Source: Gammaproteobacteria bacterium (lineage in GTDB: Bacteria > Pseudomonadota > Gammaproteobacteria > Magnimaribacterales > D2472). From it: a stretch of DNA of 9,041 bases. The notes under the pieces were generated by a model. The model searched no databases, was not told the origin of the DNA, and saw nothing but the letters and a program-made list of their open reading frames with translations. A program made the position numbers and the translations under genes. Below, piece after piece: positions 1 through 6,680 of the stretch (the stretch's first letter is position 1; the number at the start of each line of letters is the position of its first letter). The stretch covers positions 1 to 9,041 of the forward strand of contig PAJW01000039.1 of the NCBI GenBank assembly GCA_002710265.1. Direction: 5' to 3'.

Positions 1-701
1 AGAAATAAAATTGGTCCTAGCGAAAGAGGTCCAAAAATCGAACCAATACCCCCAAATATTATAAAGTCTCCACCACCAACACCATCAATACCTTTATATA
101 TCTTGAAAAAATAATTTACTAAATATAAAAAAATATAACCAATCAGGAAACCAAAAATTGAAAACCAGAACGGAGAAATATTAAAAATATATATAGAATC
201 TTCAATAGCTAATGAAAAAAAAGTATTTCCAGTAAGCCCTAGTACAGTAATACTTATATTTAAAGGCAAAGGTAAATAAAGAAAATTTAAATCAAGAAAA
301 AAGAGGATATAAAAAATAGTCAATATCAAAAATAGATATATCGAAAGAATTGAATATCCATAATTAAGAACAATAAAAATGCCAAGAATAAGAAAGAAAA
401 TCTCTGTTATCGGATAAAAAAAAGATATTTTACTTTTACAATTTATACATTTACCTTGTTGCCTTAAAAATCCAATCAATGGGATTAAGTTAAGGGAACT
501 TATTTGCTTCTTGCATGTTGGGCATCTAGAACGCGGATATATTAAATCAGAAATTTTAAATTTTCCTATTCTTGATAATCTGTATATCAATGTTGAAGTA
601 AAGCTTCCAATTGAAAGAAGAAAAATTGAAACTATAAAAAAATCAATTGTATCTATATTAAAATTTTGATTAATAAAAGGGTAGTTAAAAATATTTATCA
701 A
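1..701 (-). CDS. gspO/pilD: Type IV prepilin peptidase / N-methyltransferase (partial, C-terminus beyond left edge)
   Basis: Inner-membrane aspartyl protease that removes the leader peptide of type IV prepilins or T2SS pseudopilins and methylates the new N-terminus. Reading leftward from TTG at 701, 233 codons are visible; the family is usually about 250-290 residues, so the last part is missing. Seen: an N-terminal helix, the GSF-x4-IYR motif (32-41), a PRSRCPTC...CINC four-cysteine zinc region (C60, C63, C85, C88) followed by YPITE (96-100), and several hydrophobic segments. The two catalytic aspartates are D137 (LDLNFLYLP) and D212 (GVGGGD). Odd points: the usual LPD of the first motif reads LPL, and the lysine usually found two residues after GGGD is isoleucine. 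Start choice: an in-frame TAA at 717-719 leaves TTG 701 as the only ordinary start; only a weak AAGAA lies upstream. The TTG follows the stop of the small upstream ORF after one base, so coupled translation is likely. gspC and gspD on the right suggest it serves a T2SS; it could also process type IV pili. Confidence 0.9.
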   Translation of the reverse strand, partial: MINIFNYPFINQNFNIDTIDFFIVSIFLLSIGSFTSTLIYRLSRIGKFKISDLIYPRSRCPTCKKQISSLNLIPLIGFLRQQGKCINCKSKISFFYPITEIFFLILGIFIVLNYGYSILSIYLFLILTIFYILFFLDLNFLYLPLPLNISITVLGLTGNTFFSLAIEDSIYIFNISPFWFSIFGFLIGYIFLYLVNYFFKIYKGIDGVGGGDFIIFGGIGSIFGPLSLGPILF

Positions 702-702
702 T

Positions 703-792
703 TTATTTTTTTCTTGTTATGAAATAACAAAATAATAAAAGAACAACCACAGGAAATGCATATGCGCCGATTATCATTAATTTATCAATCAT
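703..792 (-). CDS. Small single-helix membrane protein, 29 residues, unknown function
   Basis: A short ORF between ggt and gspO, reading leftward from ATG 792-790 to TAA 705-703. The protein begins MIDKLMIIGAYAF and ends CYFITRKK. Residues 6-25 form one hydrophobic stretch with a proline near its start, followed by a basic TRKK tail, as expected for a small inner-membrane protein with its C-terminus in the cytoplasm. Evidence that it is real: a GGAG ribosome-binding site (799-802) stands six bases before the ATG, one of the better such sites in this window; it overlaps the last eight bases of ggt; and its stop is one base from the gspO start, filling the gap exactly. I do not recognise it. 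It faintly recalls short helper subunits such as CcmD, but no cytochrome c maturation genes are nearby, so I assign no function. Conservation in relatives would decide whether it is a gene. Confidence 0.6.
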   Translation of the reverse strand: MIDKLMIIGAYAFPVVVLLLFCYFITRKK

Positions 793-2545
793 TTATTGCT
801 CCAGATGCATAGGCATCAGGTCTTCTAAAATCACCATATCCTGAAAACGTGTTGCCATTAAGCATTATAGTTTGAATACAGGTAAGTGGCTTAGAAACTT
901 TAACTTTATATCCAATACTCTCTAATTCTTCGTACATATTTTCACTAATTGAAAACTCAATCTCTAAAATATCAGGCTGCCATTGATGATGAATTCTTTT
1001 TGCGAATGTAGCCTCCTCAAGATTCATTTCAAAATCAATGATATTCAATATTGATTGAAGAACAGCAGAAATTATTCTCGACCCCCCGGGACTTCCTGTA
1101 GTAAAAAATAATTTCCCATCTTTCATAACAATGGTAGGGGTCATGGAGCTCAAAGGCCTTTTAAATGGCACTATTTCATTTGCTTTTGCTCCTAGCAATC
1201 CAAACTGATTTGGTATACCAGGCGCAGCAGAAAAATCATCCATCTCATTATTCATTAAAATACCGGTATCTTTTATCACAACACCAGATCCAAAAGTCGA
1301 ATTCAAGGTATAGGTTGAAGAGATAACATTTCCATATTTATCAGCTACTGAAAAATGTGTTGTTTCATGACTTTCATCATCCATGTACATACCTGGTAGA
1401 ACTTTTGATGAGTTTAAACTAGTACCTAATTTAATTTTGTTGAAAATAGTTTTGGCATAAAGGGGACTAGTCAATTTATTAATTGGTACATCGTAAAAAT
1501 CTGGGTCCCCTAGATACTTAGATCTGTCAGCATAAGCATGTTTCATAACCTCAGTAAGAAGGTTTATATAATCACTACTATTATGTCCTAAAGCATTAAT
1601 ATCATAATTTTGAAGAATGTTTAACATTTGAATTATATGAACCCCACCAGAAGACGGAGGACCCATTGTTATAATTTGAGCGCCTCTATATTCAGATTGA
1701 AGAGGTTCCCTCCAAACTGGCTCATAATTTTCTAGGTCATACAAAGAAATTAAACCACCATTATCCTTCATAGCTGATGATATTTTTTTTGCAATTTCTC
1801 CTTTATAAAATCCATCCCTTCCTTTGTTAGCAATAATTTTAAGTGTATTTGCTAAATCATTTTGGATAAGTTTTTTATCTTTAAAATTTGGATAATTTTT
1901 TTGGAAAATAGCTTTGGTTTCATCAAAATATGACAATTTTTCATTATATTCATATAAAACATCTGCCATAAAATCAGTTATTAGAAAACCATTTTTAGCA
2001 TAATAGATTGCATCTTCAAGAAGCATCTCCCATGGAAGTGAACCAAATTTTTTATGAACTTCCCATAAACCAGCTACTGTTCCAGGTACGCCGCTTGAAA
2101 GATAACCAAAGGTCGAAAGTTTTTGATTATTAAATGATCCATTTTCTTGGAGGTACATATCTCTTTGAGATAGCTGCGGAGCTTTTTCCCTATAATCTAT
2201 TGAGTAAGATTTTTGCGTATCTTGATCATAGATAACCATAAAACCACCACCACCAATATTTCCAGCTCTTGGAAGTACAACAGCTAATGTAAAAGCAATT
2301 GCAATTGAGGCATCGTAGGCATTTCCCCCTTTGTTAAGAATCTTCTCACCAACGTGAGTTGCAAGAAAGTGTTGAGTAGTAATCATTCCATTTTCGCCAT
2401 ACGCAATTTCTTTTTGAGCAGGCGTGTAGCCATAATCTATCGATATAGAGTGTATTGGCTCAGATGATAAAATATTAAACGAAACAAAAATGCAACAAAG
2501 TATTATTGCAGTATATTTTTTAAGTAAATTCTTTGTCTGCAACAT
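785..2545 (-). CDS. ggt: Gamma-glutamyltransferase (glutathione hydrolase), periplasmic
   Basis: N-terminal-nucleophile enzyme that cleaves the gamma-glutamyl bond of glutathione and similar compounds, or moves the glutamyl group to amino acids or water. 586 residues from ATG 2545, close to the 580 of E. coli GGT. Numbering from that start: signal peptide about 1-28 (basic KNLLKK, then a hydrophobic core, cleavage near NILSS-EP); GNIGGGGFM at 95-103; substrate-binding arginine R119 in DYREKAP; autoprocessing and catalytic threonine T395 in ETTHFSVAD, which would begin the small subunit; NNEMDDFS at 432-439; PLSSM at 464-468; oxyanion/gamma-glutamyl-binding GSPGGSR at 484-490. The lid-loop region after MDDFS is present, as in the E. 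coli enzyme. All key residues look intact. An in-frame ATG at 2575 would add ten residues; I prefer 2545 because it gives a normal signal peptide and has AGTGGG six bases upstream. The gene overlaps the end of the upstream acyl-CoA ligase by 26 bases (56 with the longer start), so translation is probably coupled. Confidence 0.95.
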   Translation of the reverse strand: MLQTKNLLKKYTAIILCCIFVSFNILSSEPIHSISIDYGYTPAQKEIAYGENGMITTQHFLATHVGEKILNKGGNAYDASIAIAFTLAVVLPRAGNIGGGGFMVIYDQDTQKSYSIDYREKAPQLSQRDMYLQENGSFNNQKLSTFGYLSSGVPGTVAGLWEVHKKFGSLPWEMLLEDAIYYAKNGFLITDFMADVLYEYNEKLSYFDETKAIFQKNYPNFKDKKLIQNDLANTLKIIANKGRDGFYKGEIAKKISSAMKDNGGLISLYDLENYEPVWREPLQSEYRGAQIITMGPPSSGGVHIIQMLNILQNYDINALGHNSSDYINLLTEVMKHAYADRSKYLGDPDFYDVPINKLTSPLYAKTIFNKIKLGTSLNSSKVLPGMYMDDESHETTHFSVADKYGNVISSTYTLNSTFGSGVVIKDTGILMNNEMDDFSAAPGIPNQFGLLGAKANEIVPFKRPLSSMTPTIVMKDGKLFFTTGSPGGSRIISAVLQSILNIIDFEMNLEEATFAKRIHHQWQPDILEIEFSISENMYEELESIGYKVKVSKPLTCIQTIMLNGNTFSGYGDFRRPDAYASGAIND

Positions 2546-4139
2546 TTTTAGCCCACTTGTAATTTGCTTTACCATTTGGAGCTCGTTGAACTTCGTCTAC
2601 AAATATAACTTTCTTAGGAAGCTTATATCCAGCAATAAACTGTCTTGTAGAACTTACAAGATTGTCTTCATCTATTTCTTTATTACTCTCAAGCGAAACA
2701 ACTGCTACAACTTTCTGTCCAAACTTTGAATCATCAACACCAACAACTAGACAATCAAATACTTCATTATTTCTCTTTATTGCTTCCTCAACTTCTTCAG
2801 GGTAGATTTTTTCACCAGCTGAGTTTATACAATTACTACCTCTTCCAAGTAGAGTTATAGTTCCATCCTCTTCTAATTTTGCATAATCTCCTGGGAAGCT
2901 ATATCTAATCCCATCAATTTCCTTAAAAGTTTCTGCAGATTTTTTTTCATCTTTATAGTAACCAACTGGAACAAGCCCACTTGTTCCTATAAGACCAATT
3001 TTTTCAGTTCCCGGCTTTAGAACCTCTCCATCATCTGCTATGACGATTACCCCAGGATTAAGGGAAAATTTTGCTGTTTTTGGAGGATTGTCTCTGGTTG
3101 ATACAGAACTGCCCATACCACCTTCAGTTGAACCCATGGTATCAATCAACTGCATATCATGATGCTCCAGCAAACCGTTTTTAACTTCTTCACTCCACAT
3201 AACACCACTTGATATAATTACTTTTACAGAACTTAAGTCATAAGGCTTTCCTTGATTACTAGCATTATTAAGTGCATCTAGCATTGGTTTTGCAAATGCA
3301 TCTCCAACAATAACAATATTTGATGTTTGAGTATCTTCTACTTGAGTCCACATTTGATCAGCATCAAAACCTAGATTTCTTGATGTTATTGCAGTACCAC
3401 CTAACAATAATGGAAGAAATGCTCCAAGCCACATTCCGGTTCCATGCATTAAAGGACATCCAATCAGGCTCCTAATAAATGTATTATCTTTTTTGAAACT
3501 ATGTATTTGTTCTTCTAGATTATTTATGTCTTCAGGAACATCGTATCCCATTGCTTTTAGAGTGCTAAAAAGGACCACCAAGAACTCACCTTGTTTATAC
3601 ATAACACCTTTTGGCATACCGGTAGTACCTCCGGTATAAAGCATATATATTGTTTCAGGGTCTCTATAAATTCTATCCATCGGTATCGATGAATCCAATA
3701 ATTGCTCATAATTTAATGCATCAGGAAAATGTGATTCAGTCCCGTCAGATATTTCTATCCATGCTTTTATATTTGGAAGGGAGTTAGCTATTTCTTTAAT
3801 TCTATCGCTGTAACAGGCATGATAGAAAACAGCCTCAGAATCAGAGTTATCTAAAAGATAAATCAGTTCTTCAGCAACATACCTATAATTAACATTTATT
3901 GGCACGCCACCAATCTTAAAAATTGCATTTTGTGCGATTAAATATTCATTTGAATTATTTAAATATAGTCCAGCTTTTGAGTTAGCTTTCAGACCAGCAT
4001 TTGACAACGCAGTTGCAATTTTACTAGATTTATTATCATAATCTTTCCAAGTAACAACTTCGTCTCCACAAATTAGAGCATCATTGTCTGGAATGATATC
4101 GGAAATCATTTCCCATACAGAAGCAAAATCAAGATTCAT
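2520..4139 (-). CDS. Acyl-CoA synthetase (AMP-forming), FadD17/FadD19-like subgroup
   Basis: ANL-superfamily adenylating enzyme, 539 residues, that activates a carboxylic acid with ATP to an acyl-adenylate and then an acyl-CoA in the cytoplasm. Seen: ATP-binding loop YTGGTTGMPKGV (168-179), the A5 motif TMGSTEGG (334-341), the A7 aspartate in FPGD (418), the hinge and A8 region GRGSNCINSAGEKIYPEEV (432-450), and the A10 lysine K524 in PNGKANYKWAK. The YTGGTTGMPKGVM loop, the INS-GEK A8 motif and the GK-x-xYxWAK end recall the actinobacterial FadD17/FadD19 group, which includes sterol side-chain ligases; the substrate here cannot be read from sequence, and fatty or branched/isoprenoid acids are alternatives. 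Start: ATG 4139 has a strong AGGGAGAG site (4143-4150) directly upstream. First gene of a probable minus-strand operon with ggt, the 29-residue ORF and gspO. It is divergent from a second ligase that belongs to a different subgroup. Confidence 0.9.
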   Translation of the reverse strand: MNLDFASVWEMISDIIPDNDALICGDEVVTWKDYDNKSSKIATALSNAGLKANSKAGLYLNNSNEYLIAQNAIFKIGGVPINVNYRYVAEELIYLLDNSDSEAVFYHACYSDRIKEIANSLPNIKAWIEISDGTESHFPDALNYEQLLDSSIPMDRIYRDPETIYMLYTGGTTGMPKGVMYKQGEFLVVLFSTLKAMGYDVPEDINNLEEQIHSFKKDNTFIRSLIGCPLMHGTGMWLGAFLPLLLGGTAITSRNLGFDADQMWTQVEDTQTSNIVIVGDAFAKPMLDALNNASNQGKPYDLSSVKVIISSGVMWSEEVKNGLLEHHDMQLIDTMGSTEGGMGSSVSTRDNPPKTAKFSLNPGVIVIADDGEVLKPGTEKIGLIGTSGLVPVGYYKDEKKSAETFKEIDGIRYSFPGDYAKLEEDGTITLLGRGSNCINSAGEKIYPEEVEEAIKRNNEVFDCLVVGVDDSKFGQKVVAVVSLESNKEIDEDNLVSSTRQFIAGYKLPKKVIFVDEVQRAPNGKANYKWAKNVADKEFT

Positions 4140-4142
4140 AAA

Positions 4143-4150
4143 CTCTCCCT
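4143..4150 (-). promoter_or_regulatory. Strong ribosome-binding site of the minus-strand acyl-CoA synthetase
   Basis: Read on the minus strand this is AGGGAGAG, with its GGAG core five bases before ATG 4139. It is notable because most other starts in the window have only weak or no Shine-Dalgarno sequence. It fixes the start of the ligase gene. Confidence 0.7.
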
Positions 4151-4166
4151 TTTTAAAAATATTTTA

Positions 4167-4195
4167 AAAATACAATTAAAATATTTGTATCGCAA
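4167..4195 (-). promoter_or_regulatory. Candidate sigma70-type promoter for the minus-strand operon
   Basis: On the minus strand, TTGCGA (4195-4190; four of six match TTGACA) is separated by 17 bases from TATTTT (4172-4167; four of six match TATAAT). Transcription would start near 4160, leaving a leader of about 20 bases that carries the strong AGGGAGAG site. The -35 lies inside the left arm of the inverted repeat at 4191-4223. The region is very AT-rich, so chance matches are easy and this is only a candidate. Confidence 0.35.
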
Positions 4196-4223
4196 TATTT
4201 ACTAATCTAATAGTAAAATATCG
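4191..4223. promoter_or_regulatory. Inverted repeat in the divergent promoter region, candidate operator
   Basis: The core TTTACTA (4198-4204), six-base spacer, TAGTAAA (4211-4217) is a perfect 7-base inverted repeat. It extends imperfectly outward to CGCAATATTTACTA on the left and TAGTAAAATATCG on the right, with small mismatches or one-base shifts. It lies in the 107-base gap between two divergent acyl-CoA ligase genes and overlaps the candidate -35 of the minus-strand promoter. For the plus-strand gene, possible elements are TTGTAT (4185-4190) with TAATAG (4208-4213) 17 bases on, or CATAAT at 4230-4235; I cannot choose between them. A dimeric repressor of the TetR/FadR kind, common for acyl-CoA genes, could bind here, but no such regulator gene is in the window. 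Confidence 0.35.
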
Positions 4224-4246
4224 TTTAAACATAATAAAGAAATTTT

Positions 4247-5926
4247 ATGAATGATTCTAATAAATTATTTAATCAAATAACCGAAGAACTAACACAAAAA
4301 GGACAACTATTTGAAACAAGGGAGTATACAGATTCTTTTGGTTTAAAAAACAAAGAGTTTGCATCCTTTTCAGACAGCTTAAGAAAATATTTTGATTTCG
4401 CTGCAATGCACGGCGAAAAGGACTTTCTAGTTTATGAAAATGAACGATATTCTTTTATAGATGTATTTAAAATTTCTGCCAAAGTTGGAAATGCTCTTAT
4501 TGATGCTGGCATACAAAAAGGTGATCGTGTTTCAATTTGTATGCAAAATAACCCTGAATTTATATTTGCATACATGGGTATAGTTGGAATAGGTGCAGTA
4601 TGCGTACCTCTTAATTCATGGTGGGTTCCAAGCGAAGTTATTTATGGTCTAGAGCATTCACAATCTAAACTTATTTTTGGCGATCAAAAAAGACTCCAAG
4701 GCCTCGAATCAATTGAAATTACTAAAATTATTACAAGCTATACCCCTGATGATAATTTTATAGATTTTAAAGACTTCATAAAAGATAAGTCTGAGACATG
4801 GCCTGAAATAGATATTGAAAGAGATGATGATGCAACAATATATTACACATCTGGTTCTACCGGGAAACCAAAAGGTGTATTGTCTTCTCAAAGAGGTCTT
4901 CTATCTTCAATGTTTAGCTGGGCTTTTATGGGTTCAGTATTAAGTGAAAGAGAAAAAAGATTAGGTAATGACAGTACTTCATTAATAGAAACAGATTCTT
5001 CTATATTGCTTTGTGTACCTTTATTTCATGCAACTGGGAGCCATGTCGCTTTCCTTCTTTCAATTCTAGTAGGAAGAAAAGTTGTTATGATGAAAAAATG
5101 GGACGCTGGAGAAGCTCTTAAATTAATTAATGAAGAGTTAGTCACAGATATAACCGGAGTACCGACTCAAACATGGGAGCTATTAAACCACCCTGATCGA
5201 GATAAATATGACCTCTCTTCATTGAGAACGCTTGGAGGAGGTGGCGGACCAAGACCAGCTGAACACGTTAAATTACTTGATAAAAATTTTAAAGGGCGGC
5301 CTGGAATAGGATATGGACTTACTGAAACAAACGCCTTAGGCACATTGGCCAGTGGTGATGAATATGTGGACCATCCTTCTTCAGCTGGAAGAGTGGTTCC
5401 TCCACTGACTCAAATAAAAATTATTGATAAAGATTGGAATGAACTGCCTGAAGGCAGCATAGGTGAAGTTGCTATTAAATCTCAATCAAATATGAAGGGT
5501 TATTGGAGAAATGAATCTGCAACTAAAGAATGCATAAATGAACATGGTTGGTTTAAATCAGGTGATTTAGGAAAGTTTGATGGACCATTCTTATATATAT
5601 TGGATAGATTAAAAGATATGGTAATTCGAGGCGGTGAAAATATTGCATGCCCAGAGGTAGAAGGAGCAATTTATGAACACCCAGATGTTTTAGAAGCAAG
5701 CGTATTCGGTATTCCTGATGAGAGACTAGGAGAGATATTATGTACTTCAATATATTTAAGAGACAATTCTAATGCTACGGAAGAAACAATACGTGATTTT
5801 CTATCAAACAAACTTGCAGCATTTAAGATACCTGCGGTTATTAAATTTTCAAGTGAGCCATTACCAAAATTGGCGTCGGGTAAATTTGATAAACCAACAC
5901 TAAGAGGTTTATTTGAAAATAAATAA
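4247..5926 (+). CDS. Acyl-CoA synthetase (AMP-forming), class I adenylate-forming ligase
   Basis: A second ANL-superfamily ligase of 559 residues, which makes acyl-CoA from a free acid, ATP and CoA. Seen: ATP loop YYTSGSTGKPKGV (199-211), A5 motif GYGLTET (355-361), SGD of A7 (438-440), hinge/A8 region starting DRLKDMVIRGGENIACPEVE (453-472), and the A10 lysine K546 in KLASGKFDKP. The DRLKD...RGGENI and YGLTET forms are those of medium/long-chain acyl-CoA and related ligases, unlike the GSTEGG and INS-GEK forms of its divergent neighbour, so the two are not a recent duplication. About 60 residues precede the usual N-terminal domain start; they lack a signal peptide, and the enzyme should be cytoplasmic or membrane-associated. 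Start ATG 4247 has only a weak AAAGAAA upstream. The substrate cannot be determined from sequence. A small hairpin follows the stop codon, and phoB starts 64 bases downstream. Confidence 0.9.
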   Translation: MNDSNKLFNQITEELTQKGQLFETREYTDSFGLKNKEFASFSDSLRKYFDFAAMHGEKDFLVYENERYSFIDVFKISAKVGNALIDAGIQKGDRVSICMQNNPEFIFAYMGIVGIGAVCVPLNSWWVPSEVIYGLEHSQSKLIFGDQKRLQGLESIEITKIITSYTPDDNFIDFKDFIKDKSETWPEIDIERDDDATIYYTSGSTGKPKGVLSSQRGLLSSMFSWAFMGSVLSEREKRLGNDSTSLIETDSSILLCVPLFHATGSHVAFLLSILVGRKVVMMKKWDAGEALKLINEELVTDITGVPTQTWELLNHPDRDKYDLSSLRTLGGGGGPRPAEHVKLLDKNFKGRPGIGYGLTETNALGTLASGDEYVDHPSSAGRVVPPLTQIKIIDKDWNELPEGSIGEVAIKSQSNMKGYWRNESATKECINEHGWFKSGDLGKFDGPFLYILDRLKDMVIRGGENIACPEVEGAIYEHPDVLEASVFGIPDERLGEILCTSIYLRDNSNATEETIRDFLSNKLAAFKIPAVIKFSSEPLPKLASGKFDKPTLRGLFENK

Positions 5927-5946
5927 GTGTTTTACTTTCAAAACAC
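5927..5946 (+). repeat. Short inverted repeat directly after the plus-strand ligase gene
   Basis: GTGTTTT (5927-5933), six-base loop, AAAACAC (5940-5946) forms a perfect 7-base-pair stem that begins on the base after the stop codon. On the plus strand it is followed by an A-run instead of the T-run of an intrinsic terminator, and only two pairs are G-C. It may protect the 3' end of the mRNA or weakly aid termination before phoB; I do not call it a terminator. Confidence 0.4.
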
Positions 5947-5978
5947 CAAAAAAAGAGTAAAAATATTATCTTATTTAA

Positions 5979-5984
5979 TATAAT
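5979..5984 (+). promoter_or_regulatory. Perfect -10 box immediately before phoB
   Basis: TATAAT at 5979-5984 is an exact sigma70 -10 consensus. Its last base is seven positions before the first base of the phoB GTG start (5991), the usual distance to a transcription start. No good -35 is seen 16-18 bases upstream, and no Pho box was found. If used, it would give an mRNA with no or almost no leader. The region is AT-rich, so a chance match is possible. Confidence 0.4.
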
Positions 5985-5990
5985 TATGCT

Positions 5991-6677
5991 GTGAAGATAT
6001 TAGTTATTGAAGACGAGCCAGATATTCGAAGAAATCTAGAATACAATCTTTCTAGAGAAGGTTTTTCAGTATCAGGAGCTGCCTCTATCTCAGAAGCTAA
6101 ATTAATTCTAAATTCTGATTTTTTTAATTTAATACTTTTAGACTTAATGTTGCCTGATGGATCAGGGTTAGATTTATGCAAAAGCATAAAGGCTGATGCA
6201 AAAACAGAATCAACTCCCATAATAATCTTAACTGCAAAAGATGATGAAGTTGATAGAGTTTTAGGATTTGAATTAGGCGCAGATGATTATGTAACAAAAC
6301 CATTTAGCGTAAGAGAGCTAATTTTAAGAGTTAAAGCTGTATTAAAGAGAGGAACTAAAAAGAGAGAAATTGTAGAGGTTGAAAGACAGTTCGCAGATTT
6401 AAAAATTGATGTTGACTCTCATGAAGTTCATGTTGATGACAAAAAAATTAATTTAACAGCTTTAGAGTTTAGATTATTAAGACAATTAGTTGATAGAAGA
6501 GGTAGAGTTCAATCTAGAGATCAGCTTCTATCAGATGTTTGGGGTTATAGCTCTGAAGTGACAACAAGAACTGTTGATACTCATGTTAAAAGATTAAGAG
6601 AGAAATTAGGACCGATGGGTAAATATGTCCAAACAATAAGAGGCGTAGGTTACAAATTCGCAAGAACTCCAGATTAA
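5991..6677 (+). CDS. phoB: Phosphate-regulon-type response regulator, OmpR/PhoB family
   Basis: Cytoplasmic two-component transcription factor of 228 residues, activated by phosphorylation from the adjacent kinase. Receiver domain 1-120: acidic pocket E7/D8, phospho-acceptor D51 (LILLDLMLPDGSG), switch residue T81, Y100 and K103 in DDYVTKPF. Winged-helix DNA-binding domain about 130-226: LTALEFRLL, a recognition-helix region around TTRTVDTHVKRLREKLG (191-207) and the terminal RGVGYKF wing. Length and motifs match PhoB (E. coli 229 residues). Start is GTG 5991: the conserved MKILVIEDEP begins there and an in-frame TAA at 5976-5978 allows no longer form. No Shine-Dalgarno is visible. Three bases separate it from phoR, so the two form an operon. 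The PhoB name rests on family features plus the PhoR-like partner; another OmpR-family role is possible. Confidence 0.88.
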   Translation: MKILVIEDEPDIRRNLEYNLSREGFSVSGAASISEAKLILNSDFFNLILLDLMLPDGSGLDLCKSIKADAKTESTPIIILTAKDDEVDRVLGFELGADDYVTKPFSVRELILRVKAVLKRGTKKREIVEVERQFADLKIDVDSHEVHVDDKKINLTALEFRLLRQLVDRRGRVQSRDQLLSDVWGYSSEVTTRTVDTHVKRLREKLGPMGKYVQTIRGVGYKFARTPD

Positions 6678-6680
6678 ATC

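Noticed and set aside
2490..2729. Plus-strand ORF of 79 codons opposite the ggt/ligase junction
   Set aside because: It lies antisense to two well-supported genes, has no recognisable motif, and its Phe/Lys/Ile-rich content is what AT-rich antisense DNA gives.
4709..4891. Minus-strand 60-codon ORF inside the plus-strand ligase
   Set aside because: Antisense to the conserved ATP-loop region of the ligase; no domain and no ribosome site.
5553..5750. Minus-strand 65-codon ORF inside the plus-strand ligase
   Set aside because: Antisense to the conserved hinge region of the ligase; no independent support.
5927..5960. Intrinsic terminator between the ligase and phoB
   Set aside because: The hairpin is real on paper but is followed by an A-run with no T-run, and has only two G-C pairs; kept only as an inverted repeat.
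5986..5994. Two-codon start-stop ORF (ATG CTG TGA) overlapping the phoB GTG
   Set aside because: Such short matches are common by chance, and if the TATAAT promoter is used the ATG would not be in the mRNA.
5984..6220. Minus-strand 78-codon ORF over phoB
   Set aside because: Antisense to the receiver domain of phoB; its content is explained by the conserved coding strand.
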